Shown here in pieces: positions 13,301 to 21,504 of a stretch of 64,000 nucleotides of DNA. Where the stretch lies: NCBI RefSeq assembly GCF_027580225.2, contig NC_073348.2, forward strand, positions 27,517,501 through 27,581,500, given 5' to 3'. The notes beneath the pieces are model-generated. The model saw only the letters and a program-made list of their open reading frames with translations. It did not search any database and was not told the DNA's origin. How positions within the stretch are numbered: position 1 is the stretch's first letter; each line of letters starts with the position of its first letter. The position numbers and the translations under genes were made by a program. This stretch comes from Misgurnus anguillicaudatus. Its lineage: Eukaryota > Chordata > Actinopteri > Cypriniformes > Cobitidae.

Positions 13301-16300
13301 AGTCGCAATGGATAAAAGTGTCTGCCAAGGGCATAAATGTAATGTCATGACATGAATGCAACCTTAAATTGTGATCTTAATATATGTTAATACCTTTTTT
13401 ATTAGATTAGACTATTATCTGGCAGAGAGCACTTGTTGCCCTGTTGTGTTGATTTTTTTTACTTACTGGTACTATAGACACTAATGGCGCTTTTCCATTG
13501 CATAGTACCCCACGGTTTGGTCTGGGTCAGCTCACCTCACTTTGACTTGGTTAGCTTTTCAATCGAGTTTAGTATCACTTCGGAGTGGGAGGAATTATAG
13601 GCGTGTCATTATATTTGCGCTGCCTACTGCTGTGACATCATACAAGTGAGAGCGTCGTTGTACATTCCCATACATTTATTTATTTCTCAGTCCGCCACAA
13701 AAATAAAATTTACAACCACAAATAGATGTTTGCACATCGCGTTTACCACTACCTCTGTCTCACATGGCAGTTTCTGTACAAACACCCGTGGCGTCGGTCG
13801 ACGTGCTCCGCTGAGCCTCATTTAAGTTGCATTTTAGCATATACGAACGTGTGCATCGCGAATGTGCCGCCACAAACTGCAAGTCTGGAAAAAACTGTTA
13901 TGGTGTTCCTGATTCATAAACTGTGGATGTCTTTTATCGCTAAAAGGGAGTTTGGGAAGTTACAGCAAAGCACAGATAACAACAGGTTTACTCGAGCATG
14001 AAGGTAAAGCTAATCTTTTACATTATAGCGATGACGCTGGTTGGAATGATTTTCTTAGACCAATCAGTGATCTACAGTGTTTTCACCAAGTTACGTTTAT
14101 TTTTTAAAATAAATTAAAAGTTTTTTAATTTAGAGAGAGATTTTAAACCTGTATCAACTACATGAGAATCAAAGCTCAACACTGAATGGTAACCACTAAA
14201 CCACAGCTCGGACAAACTTACCTTGCTTTCTGAAAGTGATTGCGATCATTTTGGACAGTCTCACCTGTATAACCAAAGCAGTAGAAGAGCTCTGAGATGG
14301 CGCTCCGCGGTCCGTGGCAGTCACGGTGAAGCTATATTCCGCCTTTTCCGCTCGTCTCAGGGGGGAAGAGGAGCGCAGCTCTCCAGTATTCGCGTTTAAG
14401 GAGAAACGTTCTGCTCTGGAGCCTAAACATGCAAGGACAAATGGAAGCATTAAAAGAGACAGATATAGTAGTATAGTTAACCGTACAATACATCACACTG
14501 GACACTGTAATAAGGTAAGGGCATCTATCTTTTACAGTCGCAATAACATCTTGCAATAATATGACCACAAAAGACATGTCTGACACATACTCTTGCATAC
14601 CTGACAATGAGTAAAAAATAGTGCCGTTCTCTCCTTCATCAGGATCTTTGGCATGCAATGTTCCTATTACAGATCCTGCAGGAAGACCTTCTTGAACCTA
14701 CAAAACATCAACCATGTGTCAAACACCAAAGTCTGCTGCAAACAGAGTTATGTAATTTTTATTTTTAAAGATAATACGTACAGACTTAATGACATTTTTA
14801 TTATGTGTAAACTGCGCTTTAGTAAACCTACCGTACAAGCTGCTCACGCAAATGTTATGACATACTAATTTAAAGTTTTGATTAAAACTTGCCTGAATGA
14901 GGATCTCCCTGCCGGACTGTGTGTGACTGAACGCCGGAGCATTATCGTTCTCATCAAGCACTGTGATATGAGCTGTTCCTGTGGCACTACGTGGAGGTGT
15001 ACCACCATCTTGAACCACTACGATGAGTTGATAACTGGACTGGTGCTCACGGTCCAGAGGTGTCCGGGTACTGATCTCACCTACAAACACAAAAAAGTGC
15101 AAAAGACATAGTTAAACATGCACTTTAGATAGACAAAGCAAAAGTCCTTATCGCAAATATTGCTGTAAAACAAGCGCTTTTGTCAATGTTTACGTTACAT
15201 GTAAAGGCGGGATGCACAATTTTTAAAATACGCTTTGGAAAAGGGAATCGGCCGGAGTAGCAAAATGCACTTGTAGCCAATCAGCATTAAGGGGCGAGTC
15301 TTCTAACCAGCATCCAGATTCTATTGGGGTAGGGGCGTGTTTGTTTAGGTGATTTTAAATGTCAACATTGGTTTGGAGAGATTGTGTACCCTGCCTTTAA
15401 GTTGGCGATAATGTATAGGCAGCAGGTTGGTATTTCGCGATACCAACCGGCTGTCTGTACATTATCCCGCTTATTACATGGCTATTTACCTCATAAGTAA
15501 GGTAAGGAACATTAAATTATTATTTGAAATATTTTATTCACTGATTTTTAACGAATGCAGACCTACCATGAGGAAAACCTGTTTACTTTTGGTTTTAAGA
15601 TAAGACGAGACGTTCAAATGTCATGAACACACTATTTGGTTTAATCGTTTGTAAATATAATGTCATGTATTGTCAGTAGCCCCTTATGGAATGGCTGAAA
15701 TTCCACAAGGGGGCGTATTTGTTCCTCAGACGTTGCACAATAAACGTGACATCCGAATATATTAATTATAAATCATGAATGAAAAGTGAGATTCGAACGA
15801 ATGTCCATTAGTGAACTAATTGTATACACTATTTATATCGTAATTCGGTCAGAAACGTCAAGATTGTGAGATGAACAAATCGTTTTGGATTAAAAGGCTT
15901 GGATATTCCATTTCCTTGGACTTTTGGGGATTTATGAACAATTTGTTTTGGAAAATTTCACCGAAGCGGATAAAGGGAAGATTTTGAAGGTAAGTAAATA
16001 TCCTAAATCGGCGCCGCCCGGTTCAGGTAACTAAAAACTAGATTACAGTTTTATGACTGCTAAAAATCATATTATGCTTTGTGTGTGCGCTTAATGGAAT
16101 CTCGAAAGTCTAAGCTTTACAACGATGTCCCGCATGACGGTATATTTTGAAGATTTAATGCTTCAAAGTTACAATGACGTAATGCAGCCTCACGTGCAAG
16201 GGAGGGGGTGTACCGTGTACGGCACAGTGTTCCTTATCAGGTTAAAAGAAAAATTTTTTGTGAAATAATAAACTGTACCTGTCAAAATTGTATGCAGCAT

Positions 16301-19300
16301 CTGGGTTAACGTGTGTTATAAGTTTTAAGTGGTTGTTTTCTTGGAATAACATACCTTGGAATTGCACGACTGGCCAATCAGAATCTAGCATTTCAGAGTG
16401 CCATGTAATAAGTTGGGTCAAACCTAACCATTGGTTTAAAAAAAACCTAAACATTGTTTAATTTGTCGAGTGTTGTAAACTAGTCTCACCGGTCTGAGAG
16501 TTGATCTGGAAGTGACGGTCCGTATGGAGTAGCCTGTATGTAAGTCGGCTGTTAAGGCCAGCATCACGGTCAGTAGCCGACACTCTCCCAAAACCGGTTC
16601 CAGCAGGCAAGTTCTCTCTCACCGCCAAGAAGACTCTCTCCTGAGAGAAACGTGGCGAGTTGTCGTTCTCATCCGTCACTGAAACTCTTACCGTGGCGCT
16701 TCCTGTTTTACTCATCTGGCCACTTCCTGAGGTAGCAAGCACGGTTAACAGGTAAATATCTTTGGCTTCCCGATCCAAAGCACTCTTAACAAACAGCCAA
16801 CCACTGTCGGAGGCGATTCCAAAACCGGCTGCATCCCCATCCGGACGGAGCCGGTATGCCAGCGGGGCAGATGGTGTGGAACCCTTGGAAGAGCCTCCGT
16901 TTCCGGTGGGATCTCTATTGAGAGCGCGGACCTGCAGGAACCGAGTGTTGAGTGGCGTGTTTTCCTTAAGTTCAACACGGTAGTTCACTGTGTCAAATGC
17001 AGGACCCTGGTCGTTTTCCGCCTGAATGTGGACCACAAGGGTGAAAGTAGCACTAAGCTGTGGTGCCCCACTGTCTTTTGCGATCACCTGGAGGTCATAG
17101 CGAGATACGCTCTCATATGACAAACTCCCAATTAGTCGTATCTCCCCACTGCTCCGTTCCACCCCAAAAGTGCGCTGTCCGCCGGTCGACATCAGGTCAA
17201 AGCTAAGCTGCCCGTTGGGGCCCGAATCACGGTCTTCTGCCTGCACGCGGTACACCACGGTTCCCATCTTTGTGGCTTCTGGTAGTAGCAGAGACTCAGA
17301 GGATGATGGGGAGAATACAGGGGCGTTGTCGTTCACATCGGCAATGGTGATCCGAACACGAGCTTCTCCAAAAGCTGGAGGGGAGCCGCTGCGTGCTTGA
17401 ATCTCCAAATCGAAGAAATTCCGGGTCTCGTGGTCCAGAGGAAGGCTTGTTCTTAGTGCTCCGGTCTCTGAATCAACCATGAAATAACCATCTGGATCTC
17501 CCGCAGAGATTGTGTAGGTGACATCCTTAGATACTACTAAAAGAGAGATGGGAGAAGACAATGTAGTCATTTAGCAGATGATTTCATCCAATGCAACATA
17601 CAGTACATCAGTCATTAAATTGACAGTGACCATCGAGTGACTGGTTAGAGGAATAATTCAGACAAAATTGAAAATTCTGTCATTTTCCATTTAGTTTGAA
17701 CTATTAAAATGACTTTGCATTGATGATAGCTCATTAATCTTTTTTTGTGTGGGTTTTAAACCTTCTTCAACCTACTTTAGCTATTGAAGTACATTGAATA
17801 AGGAGGACACATGGCAGAACAGGCAGGTGCATCCTACAGAATTTCTCAATTATTTTCATTATGCATCCTGAAGAACTGCCTCGTCTGTCAGAAAATATAC
17901 ATCAACAAATAATTTCTAGCAACATGAGGACTGGAATCTGTGATAGATGTGACTGTTTAATGAAGTTCACGCAGCAGCTGCTTCTCTATTTGAACAACTG
18001 GCTCAACCAGAGTAAAAATATTCCCTATCAAGCTTTTCAGCACCCCTCTCTGGCCCACAGATGCAGATATGGTTCAGAAAGCCCACTGCAGTTAGGTTAG
18101 GAAAGCTTTATGAGAAAATGCTCCAGCACATGGCTACTTTTCACTGTGTTTTAGTTTATTTTTAGACATTCCATAAAGACATGGAAAACGATGTTTACAA
18201 ACCGTTCCTGCTGCTGGCCCGCACTACGCCGACCTCGGTACCCCGAAGCACGTCCTCTGACACTGTAAAGTAGTACTGCGCTTGTTCGAACACCGGGGGC
18301 GCCACTGAGCCGGCCACAATGCTGATGTTCACCCTGGCATTGACAGGCGCAGTAAGGCCACCTCCATCCTGTGCTGTGATCACCATGGTGATGACAGAGT
18401 TGGCCTTTCCATGTAGGGAGCGTGACAGGGAAATCACGCCTAAAGGAAAAAATGCAAGGTGAAAATTATAAATGAAGATACAGATGAGACTGTTTGTAAT
18501 CTGACAAATGTTTGGTTATTTGCAAGTGATACACCAAAAACATTTTAGCTAAGACCATGCACTCAGGCTAAATGCACTAAGCCTTCTTCTCATTTGTTAA
18601 CTACAAACTATAACTTTTAATTTTATTAAAATTATTAAAACCCGTATAATTTTACATGCACCCATTCTTTAGAGTGTGTAATATTACTGAATACAAATTT
18701 TAACTAAACATTTTATTAAAATTATTTTTTTCTGTTTTTCCGTAAAGTCGCCATGAATATAAAATTAAAAACTGTCATTTGTTTTACAATATCGTGTTTT
18801 TTTTACAAATGACTTATCTGTGAGCTTTTTTATTTAAAAAAATGTATGTGCCCTCATAATCTTTAATTAAAAACGCAAATCTCCTTCACTTCTCAAAACA
18901 ATCTCTCTTTACTTCCGGTCATATGGTATGGCAGGTGTGCGGGGTCCGGGAGAAGATCGCCGCGATTAGCAATTAGCAACACGACCCAACTTCAAACGAT
19001 CCAATCGGATCTCGATGGACAAATTCAAATCCAGCCCTGCCTTATTTCATTTCAGAAGCCGATTTTGCTCGGATATATGTCACCACAGGGAAAATTAAAG
19101 GATTAGTCCATTTTCTTAAAAAAAATCCAGATAATTTACTCACCACCATGTCATCCAAAATGTTGATGTCTTTCTTTGTTCAATCGAGAAGAAATTATGT
19201 TTTTGAGGAAACATTCCAGGATTTTTTTCATTTAAATGGACTTTAATGGACCCCAACACTTCACAGTTTTAATGCATTTTAAAATTATAGTTTCAAAGGT

Positions 19301-21190
19301 CTCTAAACGATCTCAAACTAGGCATAAGGGTCTTATCTAGCGAAACGATTGTCATTTTTGGCAAGAAAAATACAATATATCGGGCGTAGTTTCGCATACG
19401 TCATCCGTGACCTCTTGACATGATGACGTTTTACGCGAGGTCGTGCTGGCCGTCAAATAAACAGAAGAAGACAAGAAGTTGTGGTTTAAAAGTGAATTTT
19501 TTTTCTTTCCAAAAATGACAATAATTTCGCTAGATAAGACCCTTATGCCTCGTTTGAGAGTGTTTAGAGTCCTTTAAAACTGCAATTTTAAACTGCATTA
19601 AAACTGTTAAGTGTTGGGGTCCATTAAAATTAGATAAATCCTCAAAAAACATAATTTCTTCTTAACTGAACAAAGAAAGACATCAACATTTTGGATGACA
19701 TGGTGGTGAGTAAATTATCTGGATTTTTTTTAAAGAAATTTGACTAATCCTTTAAGCAATCGATACTTCCATTTCATGGCGACTTTAAAAATTACAGTCT
19801 TACAGAATTACCTCTTTTCCATTTATATACTGTATTAACAATCAACTGTAATATTTTTTCAACATGTAATATGATTAGCTAAAAAATGTAAATACAAATT
19901 TAATTAGAATATTTATATCTTAATATTTTCCCTTAAATTAGTGTCTGTGAAATATTCCCATTGATATACTATATTAACCCTTAAAACACCAAACAACTAA
20001 AGGTGAACCCTGTAAACTAAAGGTTTCACCAAGTAAGATTATTAACAACAAATCTGATTAAAATTGTATTAATTTTTATACATTTCCTTAAATTAGTGTC
20101 TCTAAAAAACCTCTTTCACATTCAGATACAGTATTAACCATCCAAACACCCAACAGCCAAAGTTGAACCCATATATTTTCACATACACATCATTTTTTAC
20201 AATGTAATATATTTTGATATCAAATGTTACCAAACTCCTAATTTTGATGCACTCATACTGCATTTAAAATAAATAAATGTAGTGTAATACCCGTGTCCTT
20301 GTTGAGAGTGAAGAAATTGGATCCACCACCAGAGACAGTGTGAAACGTCACTTTACCATTCGCACCAGCATCTGGGTCGTGGGCTGTTACCCTGACAACG
20401 GAGGTCCCGGGCGCGCTCTGTGTGCTCAGGCTGACGGCATAGTTCACAGGGTAGAACGTAGGTCTGTTATCATTAATGTCCACCAATGACACCTTCACAT
20501 GGGCAGATGAGGTAAGACCTCCCTGTATAGGAAAACATTATTCCAATGATTCCAATAATTCCCATCTCTTCTGTCACATCTATTCCGTTCATTTCTTGTG
20601 TGTAAATATTTCACAGCGGGACATTATTGCCCTGCCAGGTTATAAAAGGCCAGTCGGCAGGGGTATATGTACAGTAGATCTACTCAACCGACACTGGAGG
20701 AGTATTATGGCTGCATTAATAATTGAAATGGGAAGCAATGCGAACCGCTGCGAGCAGCTTATCATTGGAAATAAGCGTGTGTGTGTATAACAATGTGCCC
20801 ATGGGACATTGAGTTTTATTGCCTTTTCATTTGCAGAACCCGTGACTGTTATTGCAGGCAGCTGAGAGAGAAAAAACTGAAATGTTTTAGGTGCTGTGTG
20901 ACAGCACTAATGGTCTTTTGTATCAAACTATATGAATATAAAGCGTCATATGAGCTGCAATGTATTAAGAAATTAATTGAGAATAGACATTTTCTCACCC
21001 CATCAGAAGCAGTGACGGTAAAGTCGAAACTGTCCGATCCTTCATCTCGGTCCAGTGTCACACCGGTACAGATCTGTCCTGTCTCCTTATTAATGGTAAA
21101 CTGGCTCGGTGGAGCACTACCAGGTCCTGAACCACCAAGAGAATATGTGATGGCACCAAATGATCCACCATCTCCATCATCAGCTTTCAC
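1047..21190 (-). CDS. dchs1: dachsous cadherin-related 1, internal 17 exons (partial gene)
   Basis: Join on the minus strand of 21190-20999, 20522-20291, 18439-18203, 17533-16490, 15080-14893, 14697-14601, 14422-14265, 11217-10368, 8295-8056, 7169-7044, 6953-6744, 4739-3873, 3705-3592, 3496-3285, 3201-3050, 1709-1579 and 1333-1047. All phases agree and the joined frame is open for 1,779 codons. It is a string of extracellular cadherin (EC) repeats with DxNDN linkers, LDRE and DxD calcium motifs. Repeat order and signature stretches ([28 protein letters not shown]) match remembered human DCHS1 repeats 6-23, rather than FAT or CDH23. The family product is a giant type I membrane cadherin that binds FAT4 on neighbouring cells and acts in planar cell polarity and Hippo signalling. 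Both protein ends are outside the window. Cyprinids carry dchs1a and dchs1b; which one this is stays undecided. Confidence 0.9.
1430..1520 (+). repeat. degraded tRNA-derived SINE fragment
   Basis: Contains a clean B-box-like stretch GGGTTCAAATCCC (1445-1457), followed by CATACAGTAC and a tail TTGTAAGTATCTGCCGAATG that resembles the tail of the fuller copy at 13,201. The A box is not recognisable. It lies in the intron between window exons 16 and 17. Confidence 0.55.
1579..1709 (-). CDS. dchs1: dchs1 window exon 16: EC21 end, start of EC22
   Basis: Reads [19 protein letters not shown], then the DLNDNSPTI linker and EC22 start [10 protein letters not shown], ending one base into a codon before GTGAGT. 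SPxLVGxATxTV matches DCHS1 repeat 21. The acceptor is ACCAG. The 1.3-kb intron on its 5' side contains a GGGTGATTCT-family repeat. Confidence 0.9.
1765..2601. mobile_element. non-autonomous DNA transposon, GGGTGATTCT family, copy 1
   Basis: 837 bp with terminal inverted repeats of about 34 bp beginning GGGTGATTCT(T/C) and sharing AGACTTA and AGGTGTC further in. It is flanked by a 4-bp direct repeat ATAC (1761-1764, 2602-2605). The interior is AT-rich with no recognisable transposase. A second copy lies at 27,811-28,625. Confidence 0.82.
3050..3201 (-). CDS. dchs1: dchs1 window exon 15: middle of EC21
   Basis: Starts in phase 0, [17 protein letters not shown], after GTTAG and continues [20 protein letters not shown] to WTQA. 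It ends two bases into a codon before GTGAGT. MDREIW corresponds to LDREIW in human DCHS1. Confidence 0.9.
3285..3496 (-). CDS. dchs1: dchs1 window exon 14: EC20 end, start of EC21
   Basis: Reads [38 protein letters not shown], then EC21 from [14 protein letters not shown] to FPIIQ. It ends in phase 0 at CAG before GCAAGG, the second GC donor in this gene; reading on meets a TAG within four codons. LDFE(D/V)xPRLRLV is a recognisable DCHS1 stretch. Confidence 0.9.
3592..3705 (-). CDS. dchs1: dchs1 window exon 13: middle of EC20
   Basis: Reads [34 protein letters not shown], then SST, ending ACA G before GTTAGA. It is phase 1 at both ends. The ITYSI-SGN stretch corresponds to ITYSILSGN in remembered human DCHS1 repeat 20. 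The usual DxD calcium motif is replaced by HPDG in this repeat. Confidence 0.86.
3873..4739 (-). CDS. dchs1: dchs1 window exon 12: EC17 end, EC18, EC19, start of EC20
   Basis: 867 bases. It continues EC17 with [20 protein letters not shown] and DVNDNNPKF; holds all of EC18 ([28 protein letters not shown]) and EC19 ([10 protein letters not shown], ending [11 protein letters not shown] without a DxNDN linker); and begins EC20 with [12 protein letters not shown]. The acceptor is TATAG and the donor GTAAAA. The calcium-free EC19-EC20 linker is also present in remembered human DCHS1. Confidence 0.93.
5121..5947. mobile_element. TTAA-flanked non-autonomous element containing another repeat
   Basis: Flanked on both sides by TTAA (5117-5120, 5948-5951). 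The left end CCCTTTCAACGCCATTGATG is related to the inverse of the right end, CTCATTCCCCGCCAGCCAG. TTAA duplications are typical of piggyBac and Kolobok transposons; no transposase is present. A smaller repeat sits inside (5421-5707). Confidence 0.65.
5421..5707. repeat. MITE with AAAGGAACAGTATGTAAG ends, nested
   Basis: The left end TTTAAAGGAACAGTATGTAA mirrors the right end CATACTGTTCCTTTAAG. The interior has imperfect tandem units around GCAGTACCAGTTTTAGCCAC (5,600-5,690). It lies wholly inside the TTAA-flanked element, so it is the younger insertion. Confidence 0.7.
6073..6448. repeat. MITE, AAAGGTGCAGTGTGTAA family, copy 1
   Basis: The left end TTAAAGGTGCAGTGTGTAAA and right end TTACACACTGCACCTTTAA are inverted repeats. 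The interior has GGCGACTTCCAT and GACCATCGTGTATGTAG segments shared with a truncated copy at 23,770. It lies in the intron between window exons 11 and 12. Confidence 0.78.
6744..6953 (-). CDS. dchs1: dchs1 window exon 11: EC16 end, first half of EC17
   Basis: Starts [12 protein letters not shown] after GTCAG, has the DENDNAPAF linker, then EC17 from [15 protein letters not shown] with [10 protein letters not shown] and EYKIT. It ends ACT G before GTGGGA. The next intron (4740-6743) is 2 kb and contains two repeat elements. Confidence 0.9.
7044..7169 (-). CDS. dchs1: dchs1 window exon 10: middle of EC16
   Basis: 126 bases, phase 1 at both ends. It reads [37 protein letters not shown]. The TYGGV stretch followed by an LDRE motif is distinctive of DCHS1 repeat 16. 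The acceptor is TGCAG and the donor GTACCG is weak. Confidence 0.88.
8056..8295 (-). CDS. dchs1: dchs1 window exon 9: EC15 end, start of EC16
   Basis: Not covered by any long uninterrupted ORF starting with Met, but clear when read between splice sites: [27 protein letters not shown], the linker DVNDEAPHF, then EC16 from [10 protein letters not shown] to ATDRDH. The acceptor is TTCAG; the donor GTGAGT is close to consensus. It is phase 1 at both ends. Confidence 0.9.
8518..8987. mobile_element. hAT-like non-autonomous element with internal hairpin
   Basis: The ends CAGTGGTGGCTGGTGA and the inverse of TTCACTGGCTGCCACTG are inverted repeats. The flanks GTAACAAA and CTACCAAA agree at 6 of 8 bases, the size of a hAT target duplication. 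Inner segments AAAAGAGACGCTC/GAGCGTCTCTTTT and TTGTCAAAATAAGTGCCTGC are also inverted about the centre. Confidence 0.65.
10368..11217 (-). CDS. dchs1: dchs1 window exon 8: EC13, EC14, half of EC15
   Basis: 850 bases. The exon opens [18 protein letters not shown] after ACAG. EC13 runs to [11 protein letters not shown] ([11 protein letters not shown] replaces LDRE). EC14 runs from [12 protein letters not shown] through [12 protein letters not shown] and LDHEVTPS to [11 protein letters not shown]15 begins [15 protein letters not shown] with RDADQGENG. It ends AGT G before GTAAGA. The match to DCHS1 repeats 13-15 is continuous. Confidence 0.92.
11292..11884. mobile_element. CAGGGTTCCCACACCTT element, copy 1
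   Basis: Ends are CAGGGTTCCCACA and its inverse TGTGGGAACCCTG, flanked by a 6-bp direct repeat TAAGAA (11286-11291, 11885-11890). It has inverted subterminal AATTCAAGGAC segments and a middle block with TTCCCTTTCAAGGGAACT and CTTCTCAGGGAACAAC. Copy 2 at 43,629-44,344 carries the same block. Confidence 0.78.
13201..13345 (+). repeat. tRNA(Ala)-derived SINE
   Basis: The A box TAGCTCAGTTGGTAGAGC is intact, the anticodon-loop region reads TTAGCAG (AGC, Ala), and the B box GGTTGTGAGATCGATC is damaged. The tRNA part is followed by a SINE tail AAGTCGCAATGGATAAAAGT and GTCTGCCAAGGGCATAAATG. The broken B box and attached tail show that it is a retroposed repeat and not a working tRNA gene. It lies in the intron between window exons 7 and 8. 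Confidence 0.8.
13484..13660. repeat. MITE-like repeat, GGCGCTTTTCCATTGCATAG
   Basis: This opening, followed by GTACCCCACGGTTTGG and GGCGTGTCATTATATTTGCG, is familiar to me as a dispersed fish repeat. I cannot place its right end from the sequence, so the coordinates cover only the recognisable left part. Confidence 0.4.
14265..14422 (-). CDS. dchs1: dchs1 window exon 7: C-terminal half of EC12
   Basis: Starts [14 protein letters not shown] after TTTAG and runs through [13 protein letters not shown] to ALVIQ, ending in phase 0 before GTGAGA. Joining to the next exon gives [11 protein letters not shown], a linker with no DxNDN, as at the same place in human DCHS1. A stronger-looking donor (CAAG before GTAAGT) lies 43 bases further on, but its use would shift the frame of exon 8. 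Confidence 0.87.
14601..14697 (-). CDS. dchs1: dchs1 window exon 6: middle of EC12
   Basis: Short exon of 97 bases. It opens [12 protein letters not shown] after TGTAG, contains the calcium motif KDPDEGENG followed by FYSLSG, and ends one base into a codon before [17 protein letters not shown] is almost identical to the same stretch in remembered human DCHS1. Confidence 0.88.
14893..15080 (-). CDS. dchs1: dchs1 window exon 5: second half of EC11, start of EC12
   Basis: Begins [12 protein letters not shown] after TGTAG and carries [21 protein letters not shown] and the DENDNAPAF linker. It ends in phase 0 at ILIQ (CAG) before GCAAGT, a GC donor. No GT donor nearby keeps the frame with the next exon, whose first codons VQEGLPAGS continue the EC12 beta-strand. 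Confidence 0.9.
15409..15469. other. compact near-perfect palindrome (cruciform candidate)
   Basis: GATAATGTATAGGCAGC and its partner GGCTGTCTGTACATTATC flank a perfect inner stem GGTTGGTAT-TTCGCG-ATACCAACC. About 38 of 42 positions pair across the centre near 15,440. It lies in the intron between window exons 4 and 5, within AT-rich DNA with no recognisable gene. Confidence 0.7.
16490..17533 (-). CDS. dchs1: dchs1 window exon 4: EC8 end, EC9, EC10, half of EC11
   Basis: One of the two longest exons (1,044 bases). It completes EC8 ([24 protein letters not shown]), holds all of EC9 (EDRDSGPNG; its closing linker QAENDQGP lacks the usual first Asp), all of EC10 (with a low-complexity loop [25 protein letters not shown]) and the first half of EC11 ([15 protein letters not shown]). 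It ends ACC G before GTGAGA. The acceptor is a TAGTAG tandem, so the start may also be at 17536 with one extra Val. The other reading frames here hold no independent gene. Confidence 0.92.
18203..18439 (-). CDS. dchs1: dchs1 window exon 3: EC7 end and start of EC8
   Basis: Phase 1 in and out. The exon reads [11 protein letters not shown], then AQDGGGL, then a linker [11 protein letters not shown] that lacks DxNDN, then EC8 from [12 protein letters not shown] to SSRNG. Human DCHS1, as I remember it, also lacks the calcium motif at this linker, so this looks like a conserved flexible joint rather than decay. The acceptor is TTTAG and the donor is GTTTGT, which is weak. Confidence 0.86.
19096..19754. 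repeat. palindromic MITE, TTAAAGGATTAGTCCATTTT family, copy 1
   Basis: The left arm (AATCCAGATAATTTACTCAC, then CATCCAAAATGTTGATG) returns inverted at the right end. Arms are about 290 bp around a loop with CGTAGTTTCGCATACGTCAT. A second copy lies at 60,794-61,679. No coding capacity. Confidence 0.8.
20291..20522 (-). CDS. dchs1: dchs1 window exon 2: EC6 end and first half of EC7
   Basis: Starts in phase 0 after ACAG with [11 protein letters not shown] and ends one base into a codon (ACG G) before GTATTA. It contains the DINDNRP linker, then EC7 from [11 protein letters not shown], with HDPDAGANG calcium ligands and FFTLNKDTG. The junction with exon 1 restores the ASDG-GGLT sequence typical of DCHS1. 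Confidence 0.88.
20999..21190 (-). CDS. dchs1: dchs1 window exon 1: C-terminal half of EC6
   Basis: 64 codons, phase 0 at both ends. The exon starts after AACAG with VKADDGDGG and ends ASDGG just before GTGAGA. It carries a DxDxG calcium motif, the FTINKETG strand and the LDRDEG equivalent of LDRE, and matches the second half of remembered human DCHS1 repeat 6. It is the most 5' exon in the window. The preceding exon, expected to be the large first coding exon with signal peptide and EC1 to mid-EC6, is not found up to base 64,000. Confidence 0.88.
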
Positions 21191-21504
21191 CTGTTAAACA
21201 CAACACAGAAAATAATGTTTGTTAGGTGACATCATAAATCTCAGTTTTCCATACTGCATGTAATAAAATGATAAATAGTTTCTGTCCCTCCTGTATGAGA
21301 GATGGTGAAATATGGGCTAATGATGTCAGAGGAAACTGGCTGGAACTACTGGCCACTAGCAGCTGGTGATGAAGGACAAAAATGCTTATACAGAGAGACA
21401 GAGAGACCAGTCTGTGAAAACCAAGCTAAAGTTATATTTTTTTTCTACATAAGATCATGCTACATAATGTAAAGAACATTCTGTGAAAATATAACCTTGA
21501 TATC

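Noticed and set aside
14222..14264. Extending exon 7 to the GTAAGT donor
   Set aside because: It adds 43 bases and breaks the frame into exon 8; the CAG/GTGAGA donor keeps the frame and fits DCHS1.
1047..21190. FAT-family or cadherin-23 identity
   Set aside because: FAT genes have very large cadherin exons and laminin/EGF regions; the repeat order and signature stretches match DCHS1 across all 17 exons.
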